From JAZUOT01 sp045604805 (lineage in GTDB: Bacteria; Bacillota; Clostridia; Oscillospirales; Acutalibacteraceae), in contig JAZUOT010000032.1 of the NCBI GenBank assembly GCA_045604805.1, positions 1 through 14,374 of the forward strand: a stretch of 14,374 nucleotides of DNA, written 5' to 3'. The notes under the pieces were generated by a model, which saw only the letters and a program-made list of their open reading frames with translations, made no database searches and was not told the origin of the DNA. Positions 7,558-14,374 of this stretch are shown one piece after another; positions within the stretch are counted from its first letter, which is position 1, and every line of letters starts with the position of its first letter. Made by a program: the position numbers and the translations under genes.

Positions 7558-9042
7558 ATGGATAATAATTATGATCCTTTTTTAGGGGAAGAAAAAGAGA
7601 ACGAAGAAAATAAACCAAATATGGATAACGATAACAGTAGTAACTATATGGGGACGAATTTCCTGTGGCCGTCACGTTCTGAGAACACTGATAGCGTTGA
7701 TAATGCTCCGAAACATGAAGTAGCAGATGAGCCAAGCAAAAATATGTTCACAGGGACATATGTAAGTACTAGTCAAAATGAAGCTGGAACAACAAATATA
7801 CCATCATATGTGAATAATACCAGTACTCAGCAAGACATAGCTGTAACTCCAAAGTACACACAGATTAAAAGTCCTAAATTTTCACCTTTGCCGAAAGAAA
7901 AGGGAGAGAATAAAAACAAAAATAAATCCAAATTACTTGTATTATGTGTTATTTTGTCACTGATTTTTGGTGCAGTTGGGGGCTATTTTTCAAATAGCCT
8001 ATTTGGTGGAAATAGCATAGTATACAAAACGGCTGAAGGCACAGATACTAATGGCAGCGATCCTGCTGGGAATGGAAAAACTTTATCAGAGGTCATAGAC
8101 GCTGTTTCAGGCAGTGTTGTAGAGATAACCACCGAAAGTGTACGCACAGGTAACTACATTAACCAGTATGTAACAGAAGGGGCAGGTAGTGGAGTAATAA
8201 TAAGCAGTGATGGTTATATTGTTACGAATAACCATGTTGTAAGTAATGCGAACAAGGTTACGATACGAACTAAAAATGGTGAAAGCTATACAGCTAGTGT
8301 CAAAGGAAGCGATAGCAATAGTGACGTAGCTTTGCTAAAAATCGATGCGAAAAATTTGACGGCTGCGGTGATAGGCGATTCATCTACACTAAAGGTCGGT
8401 GATACCGCTATAGCCATAGGTAACCCCTTAGGGCAACTTGGTGGAACAGTCAGTACTGGTATAGTAAGTGCTTTGGACAGGGAAATAGAGATAAGTGGAA
8501 CTAAGATGAATCTCCTACAAACAGATGCTGCTATAAACCCCGGTAATTCCGGTGGAGGTTTATTTAATGAAAACGGTGAACTTATAGGTATAGTAGTAGC
8601 TAAATCAAGCGGTGAATCTATAGAAGGTTTAGGTTTTGCTATTCCAGTAGGGGATATAACAGATGTTATAAAAGATATATCGGAGTTCGGATATGTAAAG
8701 GGTAGGCCATGGTTAGGTGTTACTCTGATAGACGTTAGTGACGCACAGACAGCTTGGCAATATGGTGTCGGTAAATACGGTGTGTATGTGTACAGTGTTT
8801 CTGATGGTTCAGGAGCAGCTAAGGCTGGATTAAAGTCAGGTGATTTAATTCAAGCTATTGATAATGAATCAGTTTCAAATTCCAGCGAAGTTAAGGCTGC
8901 CATTCAAAAACATAAGGTCGGCGAAACAATTACTCTTTCCATAGTGAGAGATAATATGCAACAACAAATAGAGGTCACTCTCTCAGAGAGCAACCCCAAT
9001 CTTAGTTCGTTACCAACACAGCAAAACTCCAATCAACGCTAA
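7558..9042 (+). CDS. htrA: Membrane-anchored HtrA/DegP-like serine protease with PDZ domain
   Basis: Trypsin-like protease/chaperone that clears misfolded proteins on the outer face of the membrane. The 494-residue product has a long hydrophilic Asn/Glu/Lys-rich cytoplasmic part (1-124), one membrane helix (about 125-149, KLLVLCVILSLIFGAVGGYF) and a linker. The protease domain (about 175-375) has the triad H226 (TNNHVV), D256 (SNSDVALL) and S331 (NPGNSGGG). One PDZ domain (about 385-480) follows, then a short polar tail. The Lys-rich stretch before the helix supports an N-inside topology, as in B. subtilis HtrA. GGGAGGG lies 8 nt before the ATG, a strong ribosome binding site. The cytoplasmic part is longer than in many relatives. 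Regulation by a cell-envelope stress system is likely from the family but not shown here. The stop is only 2 nt from that of convergent pulA. Confidence 0.93.
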   Translation: MDNNYDPFLGEEKENEENKPNMDNDNSSNYMGTNFLWPSRSENTDSVDNAPKHEVADEPSKNMFTGTYVSTSQNEAGTTNIPSYVNNTSTQQDIAVTPKYTQIKSPKFSPLPKEKGENKNKNKSKLLVLCVILSLIFGAVGGYFSNSLFGGNSIVYKTAEGTDTNGSDPAGNGKTLSEVIDAVSGSVVEITTESVRTGNYINQYVTEGAGSGVIISSDGYIVTNNHVVSNANKVTIRTKNGESYTASVKGSDSNSDVALLKIDAKNLTAAVIGDSSTLKVGDTAIAIGNPLGQLGGTVSTGIVSALDREIEISGTKMNLLQTDAAINPGNSGGGLFNENGELIGIVVAKSSGESIEGLGFAIPVGDITDVIKDISEFGYVKGRPWLGVTLIDVSDAQTAWQYGVGKYGVYVYSVSDGSGAAKAGLKSGDLIQAIDNESVSNSSEVKAAIQKHKVGETITLSIVRDNMQQQIEVTLSESNPNLSSLPTQQNSNQR

Positions 9043-9053
9043 ATCTAGTGTTG
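9034..9053. terminator. Weak hairpin spanning the htrA and pulA stop codons
   Basis: CAACGCT-AAATCT-AGTGTTG can form a 7-bp stem with one G-T pair and a 6-base loop, followed by TTTC on the plus strand. It covers the htrA stop and the last codons of pulA, the only place where a terminator could separate these convergent genes. The short U-run makes it weak. A bidirectional or collision-based ending is possible. Confidence 0.3.
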
Positions 9054-11975
9054 TTTCAAAGCTAATATCAAAGCAGAGCGCGCAGATATAGCACAACTAT
9101 TACCTTGTATTTCGTAGAGCTCTTCAGTTCCGGCAGTATTGGCATTTGCCAGTACTGCCCATTTTTTAACCTTAGCCAAATCATCAGCTATTTCGAAAGT
9201 TATATTTTTTTCAGAGTTTGAGCTATTAAAAGCTATAGCTAATATTGGACCCGGATTATCAGAATTTTTTGTTATAGTATAAGCAATCAGGCTGTCATCA
9301 TAAGTATTGCTAAATTTTATATTAATAGCTGAAAGAGTATCAGCGTTTCTTAGCACGGAGTATTTTTTCCTGATTTTTATCAGACCTTTGTAATATTCTA
9401 CAAGCTCGGAATATTCTCTCAGACGTGACCAATCCAGAGCGTTTAAATGAGCAGGAGCATTGTAGCTATTAGAATTGCCATATTTTGTCCTGGCAAATTC
9501 TTCTCCAGCCTGCCAAAATGGTATGCCCTGCGAAGTTATAACTATAGCAGCAGCTAATTTATTCATAGCAATTATGTCATCGTATTTTTGCTCGTAGCCT
9601 ATGCCGCTTTTTGTTGCTAATACTAGCTTGTCATACAAAGTAAAATTATCATGACAGGAAACAAAATTTACAACTTGCGAAGGGCATTTAGCAAAATACA
9701 AATACCTGTCATCACCTAAATTAATGTTTTGGCCTAAAATTGCAGATTTAAGGGATTGAGTATTGTTAAAATCACCTTCTACATAGCCTACACTTTCAAC
9801 TCTGTTTTGTATTTTTCCGGCAACACTATTACGCATCTCATCGTTAAACACGGCAATCCTGTCATCTAGCAAATGTATATTATTTTTTGTGCACATATCT
9901 ATGCCTTCGTCTTGGCTGGTAGGTAAAGCAGACCAAGGTTCACCGTACATTAATATGCCCTTACCATTGTCAAGCAAATCAAGCTCAGAGCGAATTTGAT
10001 TTATAGTTTCAGTATCATGAATTCCCATCAAGTCGAATCTGAATCCATCTATATGGTATTCTTTCACCCAATATTTAACAGAGTCTATCATATATTTTCT
10101 AAACATTGCTCTTTCGCTGGCTGTTTCGTTCCCACAGCCTGAGGCATTAGCTAATTTCCCTTTATAGTGCCTATAGTAATAGCCTGGTACAGTTAAATTA
10201 AATGCGGAGTCTTCATTTTGGAAAGTATGATTATACACAACATCCATTATTACGCCTATGCCCTCTTCGTGTAAAGACTGCACCATTTGTTTGAATTCTT
10301 TTATCCTGACAGCACCATTTAATGAATCGCTAGAGAAGTAGCCCTCTGGAACATTGTAACTTTTTGGATCGTATCCCCAGTTGTAAAGCTCTTTATCTTT
10401 TGAGGACTCATCTATACTAGCAAAGTCGAAACAGGGCATAAGATGTACATGAGTAATACCAAGCTCTTTTAAATAGGCTAGACAAGTTTTATGCTCGCCT
10501 TGTTTATCTACGCTTGTATTTTTTTCTGTAAATGCTAAGAATTTTCCGCGGTTTTCCTCACTGATACCAGAATTAGCTAAATATGAAAAATCCTTAATAC
10601 CTACTTCCCAGATGATGGCGTCGGTTTGATTTTTGCATCTCACAGGCTTGTCATTTTCCCAGTTTCCAGGGTTAGTATCTGCAAGGTCTACCACCATAGC
10701 CCTATTACCATTGGCGCCTGTTGCTTTTGCGTATATATCAACAGTTTCAAAGGTAACACTGTCTATTGTTACAAGGTAAGTGTAATAAGTGTTTTTTAAA
10801 TCTGAGTTTATTTTTATTTCCCATACAGTGTCTTTGTTGGTACGCATGTTCATTACACCTAACTCTTTAGCTCCAGTCTCAGTGTCACTTCCATTTGAGT
10901 AAAGTTTAAGCTTTACTTTCTGTGCAGTTGGGGCCCATAGCTTAAATACTGTGAAATCTTTGCTGTATGTTGCGCCTAAATCCTCACCCATATAAGCATA
11001 TTTATCGAGCTCTTTATAGTCTAGCGAACTTCTAAGCCCCAATAAAGCTATAACTTCTTCTGGAGAATTCACAGAATCTACGAGTCTGCCACCGTCGGCT
11101 AAGTCATACACAAAAATAATATCTTTGTCTTTTTTTAGTTCAAATTCACTTGTGCTGATTTTGCCGCTTATTAAAAAATCGCTAAATGAGCAAGTGTAAG
11201 AATGTTTACCTGCAGGAAACCACTCATATAGAGCATATAAATCGTGGCTTATCTGATGGAATACTCGTTTTTCTAGGACTGGTTTTCTGTTTATCGTTCC
11301 AAAAAGCTTTATATCCGGTGAAAAGCTTTTCATATCCATCAATTTATTGTCCGGTAAGTGCAGGTAGAAATTCGGTGTGATAACTGAATTTTTACTTATT
11401 TTTCTAACCGTATCAACATATACGGAGAAATCTTTTGTCCCTGCTGGTAACTGCACAGAAATATTTGAACCGTCGCTCATACCCAAAGATTTTTCCCAAG
11501 AATTATTAAAAGCTATCTTGTACCTCAATACAAACGGTTCTAAAAGCACCTTTTTGAACTCAAATTTTTTGCAAAAAACTCCGCCGCCCATGTATTCTAG
11601 CTGTGCAAAATATTCGCAAGGATTCCAATTTGCAATTCTATTTTCTAAGTATTCATGGCTAAAAGTTTCAAGTTCCCCAGCCCAGGTAGCTGAATGTATG
11701 AATAAATGGCTGTCGTTTATAGAATCAAAGATGCCTTTATTATCATCGTTAATCTTAAAATCAGTCTTGGTTCCATTAGGAAAATATCTAACATGAAGTA
11801 TAGTTTCTTTGTCTGAAAATACAGCATTTGTTTTTAACTGTATACCGTTCAAGTATACACTGTATTCGTTACGGCCTGAGTAAATTTTAAAACTATGTTC
11901 ATACATGCCACCATAATACGGTTGCATAAGTATTCTTTTGTGAGAAGCAAAACATATTTCAACACGAGGAACCAT
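9045..11975 (-). CDS. pulA: Type I pullulanase (GH13) with N-terminal X25-like domain(s), no signal peptide
   Basis: Debranching enzyme that hydrolyses alpha-1,6 links in pullulan, limit dextrins or glycogen. The 976-residue product has a non-catalytic region (1-325). Within it, about 96-190 resembles the X25 domain of Bacillus pullulanases (ANWNPCEYFAQLEY ... YKIAFNNSWEKSLG ... LPAGT), and about 220-290 may be a second, more distant one. Next come a CBM48-like domain (about 328-430), the pullulanase signature YNWGYDP (531-537) and GH13 motifs DVVYNH (578-583), GFRFD with nucleophile D648, YGEPW with acid E679, and SCHDN (H775-D776). A C-terminal beta domain follows. The longest frame opens with GTG 11987, but that GTG is part of the ribosome binding site. 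ATG 11975 has GGAGG 5 nt upstream. No signal peptide is seen, so an intracellular enzyme is likely. Confidence 0.93.
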   Translation of the reverse strand: MVPRVEICFASHKRILMQPYYGGMYEHSFKIYSGRNEYSVYLNGIQLKTNAVFSDKETILHVRYFPNGTKTDFKINDDNKGIFDSINDSHLFIHSATWAGELETFSHEYLENRIANWNPCEYFAQLEYMGGGVFCKKFEFKKVLLEPFVLRYKIAFNNSWEKSLGMSDGSNISVQLPAGTKDFSVYVDTVRKISKNSVITPNFYLHLPDNKLMDMKSFSPDIKLFGTINRKPVLEKRVFHQISHDLYALYEWFPAGKHSYTCSFSDFLISGKISTSEFELKKDKDIIFVYDLADGGRLVDSVNSPEEVIALLGLRSSLDYKELDKYAYMGEDLGATYSKDFTVFKLWAPTAQKVKLKLYSNGSDTETGAKELGVMNMRTNKDTVWEIKINSDLKNTYYTYLVTIDSVTFETVDIYAKATGANGNRAMVVDLADTNPGNWENDKPVRCKNQTDAIIWEVGIKDFSYLANSGISEENRGKFLAFTEKNTSVDKQGEHKTCLAYLKELGITHVHLMPCFDFASIDESSKDKELYNWGYDPKSYNVPEGYFSSDSLNGAVRIKEFKQMVQSLHEEGIGVIMDVVYNHTFQNEDSAFNLTVPGYYYRHYKGKLANASGCGNETASERAMFRKYMIDSVKYWVKEYHIDGFRFDLMGIHDTETINQIRSELDLLDNGKGILMYGEPWSALPTSQDEGIDMCTKNNIHLLDDRIAVFNDEMRNSVAGKIQNRVESVGYVEGDFNNTQSLKSAILGQNINLGDDRYLYFAKCPSQVVNFVSCHDNFTLYDKLVLATKSGIGYEQKYDDIIAMNKLAAAIVITSQGIPFWQAGEEFARTKYGNSNSYNAPAHLNALDWSRLREYSELVEYYKGLIKIRKKYSVLRNADTLSAINIKFSNTYDDSLIAYTITKNSDNPGPILAIAFNSSNSEKNITFEIADDLAKVKKWAVLANANTAGTEELYEIQGNSCAISARSALILALKQH

Positions 11976-11980
11976 AAAAA

Positions 11981-11985
11981 CCTCC
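11981..11985 (-). promoter_or_regulatory. Ribosome binding site that fixes the pulA start
   Basis: GGAGG on the minus strand, 5 nt before the ATG at 11975. The alternative in-frame GTG (11985-11987) overlaps this element and has no ribosome binding site of its own, so it is not the start. Confidence 0.85.
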
Positions 11986-12007
11986 ACAATTTTGTCATTT
12001 TATTACT

Positions 12008-12013
12008 ATTATA
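12008..12013 (-). promoter_or_regulatory. Consensus -10 box embedded at the end of the tRNA terminator
   Basis: A perfect TATAAT on the minus strand begins at the last T of the tRNA terminator U-run. Transcription from it would start near 12001, giving pulA a leader of about 26 nt. No good -35 is seen at 16-18 bp, so the box may be fortuitous or need an activator. It is the only promoter-like element between the tRNA and pulA. Confidence 0.3.
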
Positions 12014-12042
12014 AAAAAATCGCACCCAACATATGAGTGCGA
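12013..12042 (-). terminator. Rho-independent terminator of tRNA-Leu
   Basis: On the minus strand an 8-bp stem (TCGCACTC with GGGTGCGA, one T-G pair) encloses a 7-base loop and is followed by seven Ts. It begins about 20 nt after the CCA end of the tRNA and lies before pulA. Confidence 0.85.
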
Positions 12043-12061
12043 CATATTGTCATCAATAGTG

Positions 12062-12146
12062 TGGTGCGGATGACAGGAATTGAACCTGCACGAGATAGCT
12101 CACCAGAACCTAAATCTGGCGCGTCTGCCAGTTCCGCCACATCCGC
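12062..12146 (-). tRNA. tRNA-Leu (anticodon UAG)
   Basis: The minus strand folds as a class II tRNA. The 7-bp acceptor is GCGGATG with CATCCGC, and the D-arm has the usual GG of the leucine type. The anticodon stem CCAGA/TCTGG encloses loop TTTAGGT, giving anticodon TAG, which reads CUA/CUN codons. The variable arm is long (GAG/CTC), and the T-arm is GCAGG-TTCAATT-CCTGT. Discriminator A and an encoded CCA follow. It has its own promoter and terminator, so it is a single-gene unit. Confidence 0.97.
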
Positions 12147-12175
12147 AAAAGAACCAGACTACCAACAACTTTTAT

Positions 12176-12204
12176 AGTTTAGCATATCTATTTATAAATT
12201 TCAA
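12176..12204 (-). promoter_or_regulatory. Promoter of tRNA-Leu
   Basis: On the minus strand: TTGAAA, a 17-bp spacer, then TAACT-type -10 (TAAACT) preceded by TGC (extended -10). It lies between the stop of the coiled-coil gene and the tRNA, with a predicted start about 23 nt before the tRNA 5' end. Confidence 0.65.
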
Positions 12205-12216
12205 ACAGGGATGCCT

Positions 12217-14346
12217 CTATGCAAACGGATCATCCGGATCATCCGGATCAAGCGCATCCAAGCTTATCTCTGGTTTATTTTCGGGAACGCTTTGCATTCT
12301 CAGCCTATTCCTTAATTCCATTTCAGCCTTTGCACCTTCTAAAATTATATCTGTAAGTTTATTCACCATAGCTTCAGCTATTTTTGCTGCACTTTTAGCT
12401 TCATTTACTTCCTTTTCGGCTTTTTCTACTTCTTTTGTTATTGTTTCTATTTCTCTTTCTATTTTTTTCTGTTTACATATTGCTTCTTTTGATTCCTCTT
12501 TTATTTTTTCACATATGACGTCATACTCATGACTAATATATTTAATCTCTCTTTCTGACAAAGGTCCATTAAATTTTTCTTTGGTAGCAGCCAGACGTTC
12601 ATCTAACTTAATCTTAACTTCTTTTTCTGCCTTTTGAAATTCACGCAATTCGCTTTCCGTTTTTAATAATTTTGTTTTTAATTCATTCATTTTTGTTTTT
12701 GCTTCTTCTACCGCGCATAGTGCTTTTTCTGCCTCCACTGTACAGACTGGCAATTCTTTACGAGCTTTTTCTCCTGCTTTTATTTTCTCTTCAACTCCTA
12801 ATTCTTTTACTAATTGTTGCCTTCTAGCTTCTGTTTGCCTTATAGCTTCTGCTCGCCTTATAGCTTCTGCTTTTCTTTCTTCTCTTTCTCTTTCTGCTCT
12901 TTCTCTTGCTTCTCTTTCTGCTCTTTCTCTTTCTAATCTTTCTCTTTCTGCTCTTTCTCTTGCTTCTCTTTCTGCTCTTTCTCTTGCTTCTCTTTCTACT
13001 CTTTCTCTTGCTTCTATATCTGCCGCATGAGCCAGTATAAAGTCAGCCAACACATTCTTTTCATCTTCTTCTAAAGCTTTTCTTGTCGTCAATATATTCC
13101 ATAGTCCTTGATCAGCATGCTTTTCCATAACATAGAGTACATCTGTTGATGCCATATTTTTTAACTCATCAGATGCATCTTCTCTATCTCGTACAGCCTT
13201 CACTATACTGAACACATTTTCAAGCATGTCGTATCTTACAATATAGCCTTCTTTAATTCCTGCACCAGAAAGTGCCCCATCAAATTCAACCAAAATTCCT
13301 GCACCAGAAAGTGCCCCACTATATTCAACCAAATTAGATAACAGTGTCTTATCTGAATTTCCATTAATCAGCTTGATTCCTTCGCGAGCACTACTTTCAT
13401 TATATCTGGCGTCCAAGAGGTTGAACAGATAATCAGAGTCACAAATTCGATCGACTTTAACTTCTTTACCTCCATCCATTAAAGCTACAGTATTAAAGCC
13501 TTTATTTGGATCAATATAAAAAATAGACTTTTCTTCGAATTTTACATTATGTTTTTGAATCGTATTAACCGTTAGTACCTGGCCACGATAATTTGTGTCC
13601 CTTTCATCTACAAAATGCAAATTTCCTTCTTCATCTCTGTTGCTGTGTAAAGCTAAAATTTCAACTGATCTCTCAGCAAAAGTAGATCCATATGATTCTC
13701 CATCTTCTCTTCCCATTATAGAGTTCATTATTTCTGACTCTATTTCATAAATCCTTCCCGCCAATCTAACGTTGTATCCTTCCTCAAGGCGAAATTCATT
13801 TGATCCTTTAGCTCCGTATATAGCTCTAAGATATGCGTTTATTACATCTTTTAGAGCTTTATCATTCCGTCTTATACCTGCTTTCTCTCTTTCTGCCGCC
13901 ATAGCAGCAATTTCACTAACGAAAGCATTAGCAATTGCTGCATCTTGTTCTGTACTTCGTTCTGTCTCTTCTGCTTCAAGCATTTCGTCTAAACTCTTTC
14001 CTAAGCGTCTACTCATTGCATCTCCCAACGCTTTATGATGCCTAGCTGCTACCAGTCCAGTTTCAGCCAGTCCATGTTCCATTTCTTTGACACTTTTTAC
14101 TACAAGGGACATCCTAATACCTCCAGCTACTTGCTCTAGCTGCTCAAGGCTCAAGATGCTTGCATCTGATGTTTCATTTTTTCTTTCGTATGCAAGCTTT
14201 ATCGCATCTAAATCAGCAGAACCTACCTCGTAGCCCAGAATTCTAAATTGCTCAATCGCTTCTTCTTTGTCTCTAAATTCTATGAGTAAATCTATTTCCT
14301 TTTTGCTTAAGCCACCCAAACCTTTGGACAAAATTTTCCCAGCCAT
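12217..14346 (-). CDS. 709-residue coiled-coil protein with a double-glycine (Nif11/bacteriocin-type) leader
   Basis: Residues 1-76 resemble a RiPP/bacteriocin leader: a Nif11-like helical stretch (LSKKEIDLLIEFRDKEEAIEQ ... LGYEVGSADLDAI), then LSLEQLEQVAGG ending at G75-G76. L65, L70 and V73 sit at -12, -7 and -4, the spacing recognised by C39-peptidase ABC transporters. Residues 77-440 match nothing I recognise and include a 13-residue duplication (339-364). Residues 445-508 are an Arg/Glu/Ala-rich repeat, probably a single long helix or coiled coil. A second Lys/Glu coiled coil with four cysteines spans about 520-680. The tail is acidic (DPDDPDDPFA). No Sec signal or membrane helix is seen. 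AGGAGG lies 8 nt before the ATG. Export with cleavage after G76, releasing a 633-residue protein, is inference. GG leaders normally carry short peptides. No transporter is in view. Confidence 0.8.
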   Translation of the reverse strand: MAGKILSKGLGGLSKKEIDLLIEFRDKEEAIEQFRILGYEVGSADLDAIKLAYERKNETSDASILSLEQLEQVAGGIRMSLVVKSVKEMEHGLAETGLVAARHHKALGDAMSRRLGKSLDEMLEAEETERSTEQDAAIANAFVSEIAAMAAEREKAGIRRNDKALKDVINAYLRAIYGAKGSNEFRLEEGYNVRLAGRIYEIESEIMNSIMGREDGESYGSTFAERSVEILALHSNRDEEGNLHFVDERDTNYRGQVLTVNTIQKHNVKFEEKSIFYIDPNKGFNTVALMDGGKEVKVDRICDSDYLFNLLDARYNESSAREGIKLINGNSDKTLLSNLVEYSGALSGAGILVEFDGALSGAGIKEGYIVRYDMLENVFSIVKAVRDREDASDELKNMASTDVLYVMEKHADQGLWNILTTRKALEEDEKNVLADFILAHAADIEARERVEREARERAEREARERAERERLERERAEREARERAEREREERKAEAIRRAEAIRQTEARRQQLVKELGVEEKIKAGEKARKELPVCTVEAEKALCAVEEAKTKMNELKTKLLKTESELREFQKAEKEVKIKLDERLAATKEKFNGPLSEREIKYISHEYDVICEKIKEESKEAICKQKKIEREIETITKEVEKAEKEVNEAKSAAKIAEAMVNKLTDIILEGAKAEMELRNRLRMQSVPENKPEISLDALDPDDPDDPFA
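12871..13014 (-). repeat. Repeats encoding the Arg/Glu/Ala coiled coil
   Basis: Degenerate tandem DNA repeat of about 24 bp, pyrimidine-rich on the plus strand (CTTTCTGCTCTTTCTCTTGC-like). It encodes residues 445-492, units such as EREARERA. A related 18-bp run giving IRRAEA/IRQTEA follows at about 12825-12870. Such tracts change length easily by slippage. Confidence 0.8.
13255..13332 (-). repeat. 39-bp tandem duplication
   Basis: Two adjacent 39-bp copies, nearly identical, encode LVEYSGALSGAGI and LVEFDGALSGAGI (residues 339-351 and 352-364). The only changes fall at the YS/FD codons. In-frame duplication inside the otherwise non-repetitive middle of the coiled-coil protein points to a recent event. 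Confidence 0.9.
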
Positions 14347-14374
14347 CTCAAAAGCCTCCTAAGTATAAATAAAA

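Noticed and set aside
12062..12146. tRNA-Leu as an attachment site for an integrated element
   Set aside because: No integrase and no direct repeat of the tRNA 3' end were seen in the window.
12080..12532. 150-residue plus-strand frame and others antisense to pulA, mtaB, the lipid kinase and the coiled-coil gene
   Set aside because: They lie opposite well-supported genes or the tRNA, without ribosome binding sites or family features.
14308..14316. An earlier Gly-Gly (residues 11-12) in the 709-residue protein as the cleavage site
   Set aside because: It lacks the upstream hydrophobic spacing and is too close to the N-terminus. The GG at 75-76 has the full motif.

Overview
The window looks like part of the chromosome of a low-GC Gram-positive bacterium, most likely a clostridium (inference). 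Supporting signs are AT-rich housekeeping genes, strong AGGAGG-type ribosome binding sites, a membrane-anchored HtrA with a cytoplasmic N-terminus, a Bacillus/Clostridium-type MtaB, a stand-alone THUMP rRNA methyltransferase and a tRNA gene with encoded CCA. The species cannot be named from the sequence. The two unusual large proteins at the window edges would fit a host-associated or community-living organism, but that is a guess.

Layout. Bases 1-2455 hold the 3' part of a very long, alanine-rich helical-repeat gene (20-residue / 60-bp units). It is far richer in G+C than the rest. A short gene-poor stretch follows, with a possible degraded zinc-ribbon transposase fragment on the minus strand. 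Next comes a plus-strand pair, mtaB (tRNA ms2t6A synthesis) and a membrane-bound GT2 polyprenyl-phosphate glycosyltransferase. Facing it is a minus-strand pair, a THUMP-domain rRNA methyltransferase and a YegS/DgkB-type lipid kinase. A 0.4-kb AT-rich regulatory gap leads to plus-strand htrA. This is followed by minus-strand pulA (type I pullulanase), tRNA-Leu(UAG) with its own promoter and terminator, and a minus-strand gene for a 709-residue coiled-coil protein.

Functional links. The glycosyltransferase and lipid kinase both act in membrane or envelope lipid chemistry, and HtrA is envelope protein quality control. MtaB, the methyltransferase and tRNA-Leu belong to translation. Pullulanase debranches glycogen or dextrins. 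These look like ordinary neighbours rather than one pathway.

The most unusual item is the 709-residue protein at the right edge. Its first 76 residues look like a double-glycine leader of the Nif11/bacteriocin type (LSLEQLEQVAGG, with hydrophobic residues at -12, -7 and -4), but the cargo is about 630 residues of novel and coiled-coil sequence. It may be a large protein exported by a C39-peptidase ABC transporter. The left-edge repeat protein, with near-identical DNA repeats and foreign-looking composition, is the second accessory candidate. No transporter, maturase or immunity gene is visible, so any system around either gene lies outside the window.

Several starts were moved from the longest reading frame to the start supported by a ribosome binding site or family alignment: mtaB to 2691, the glycosyltransferase to 3996, the methyltransferase to 7073 and pulA to 11975.
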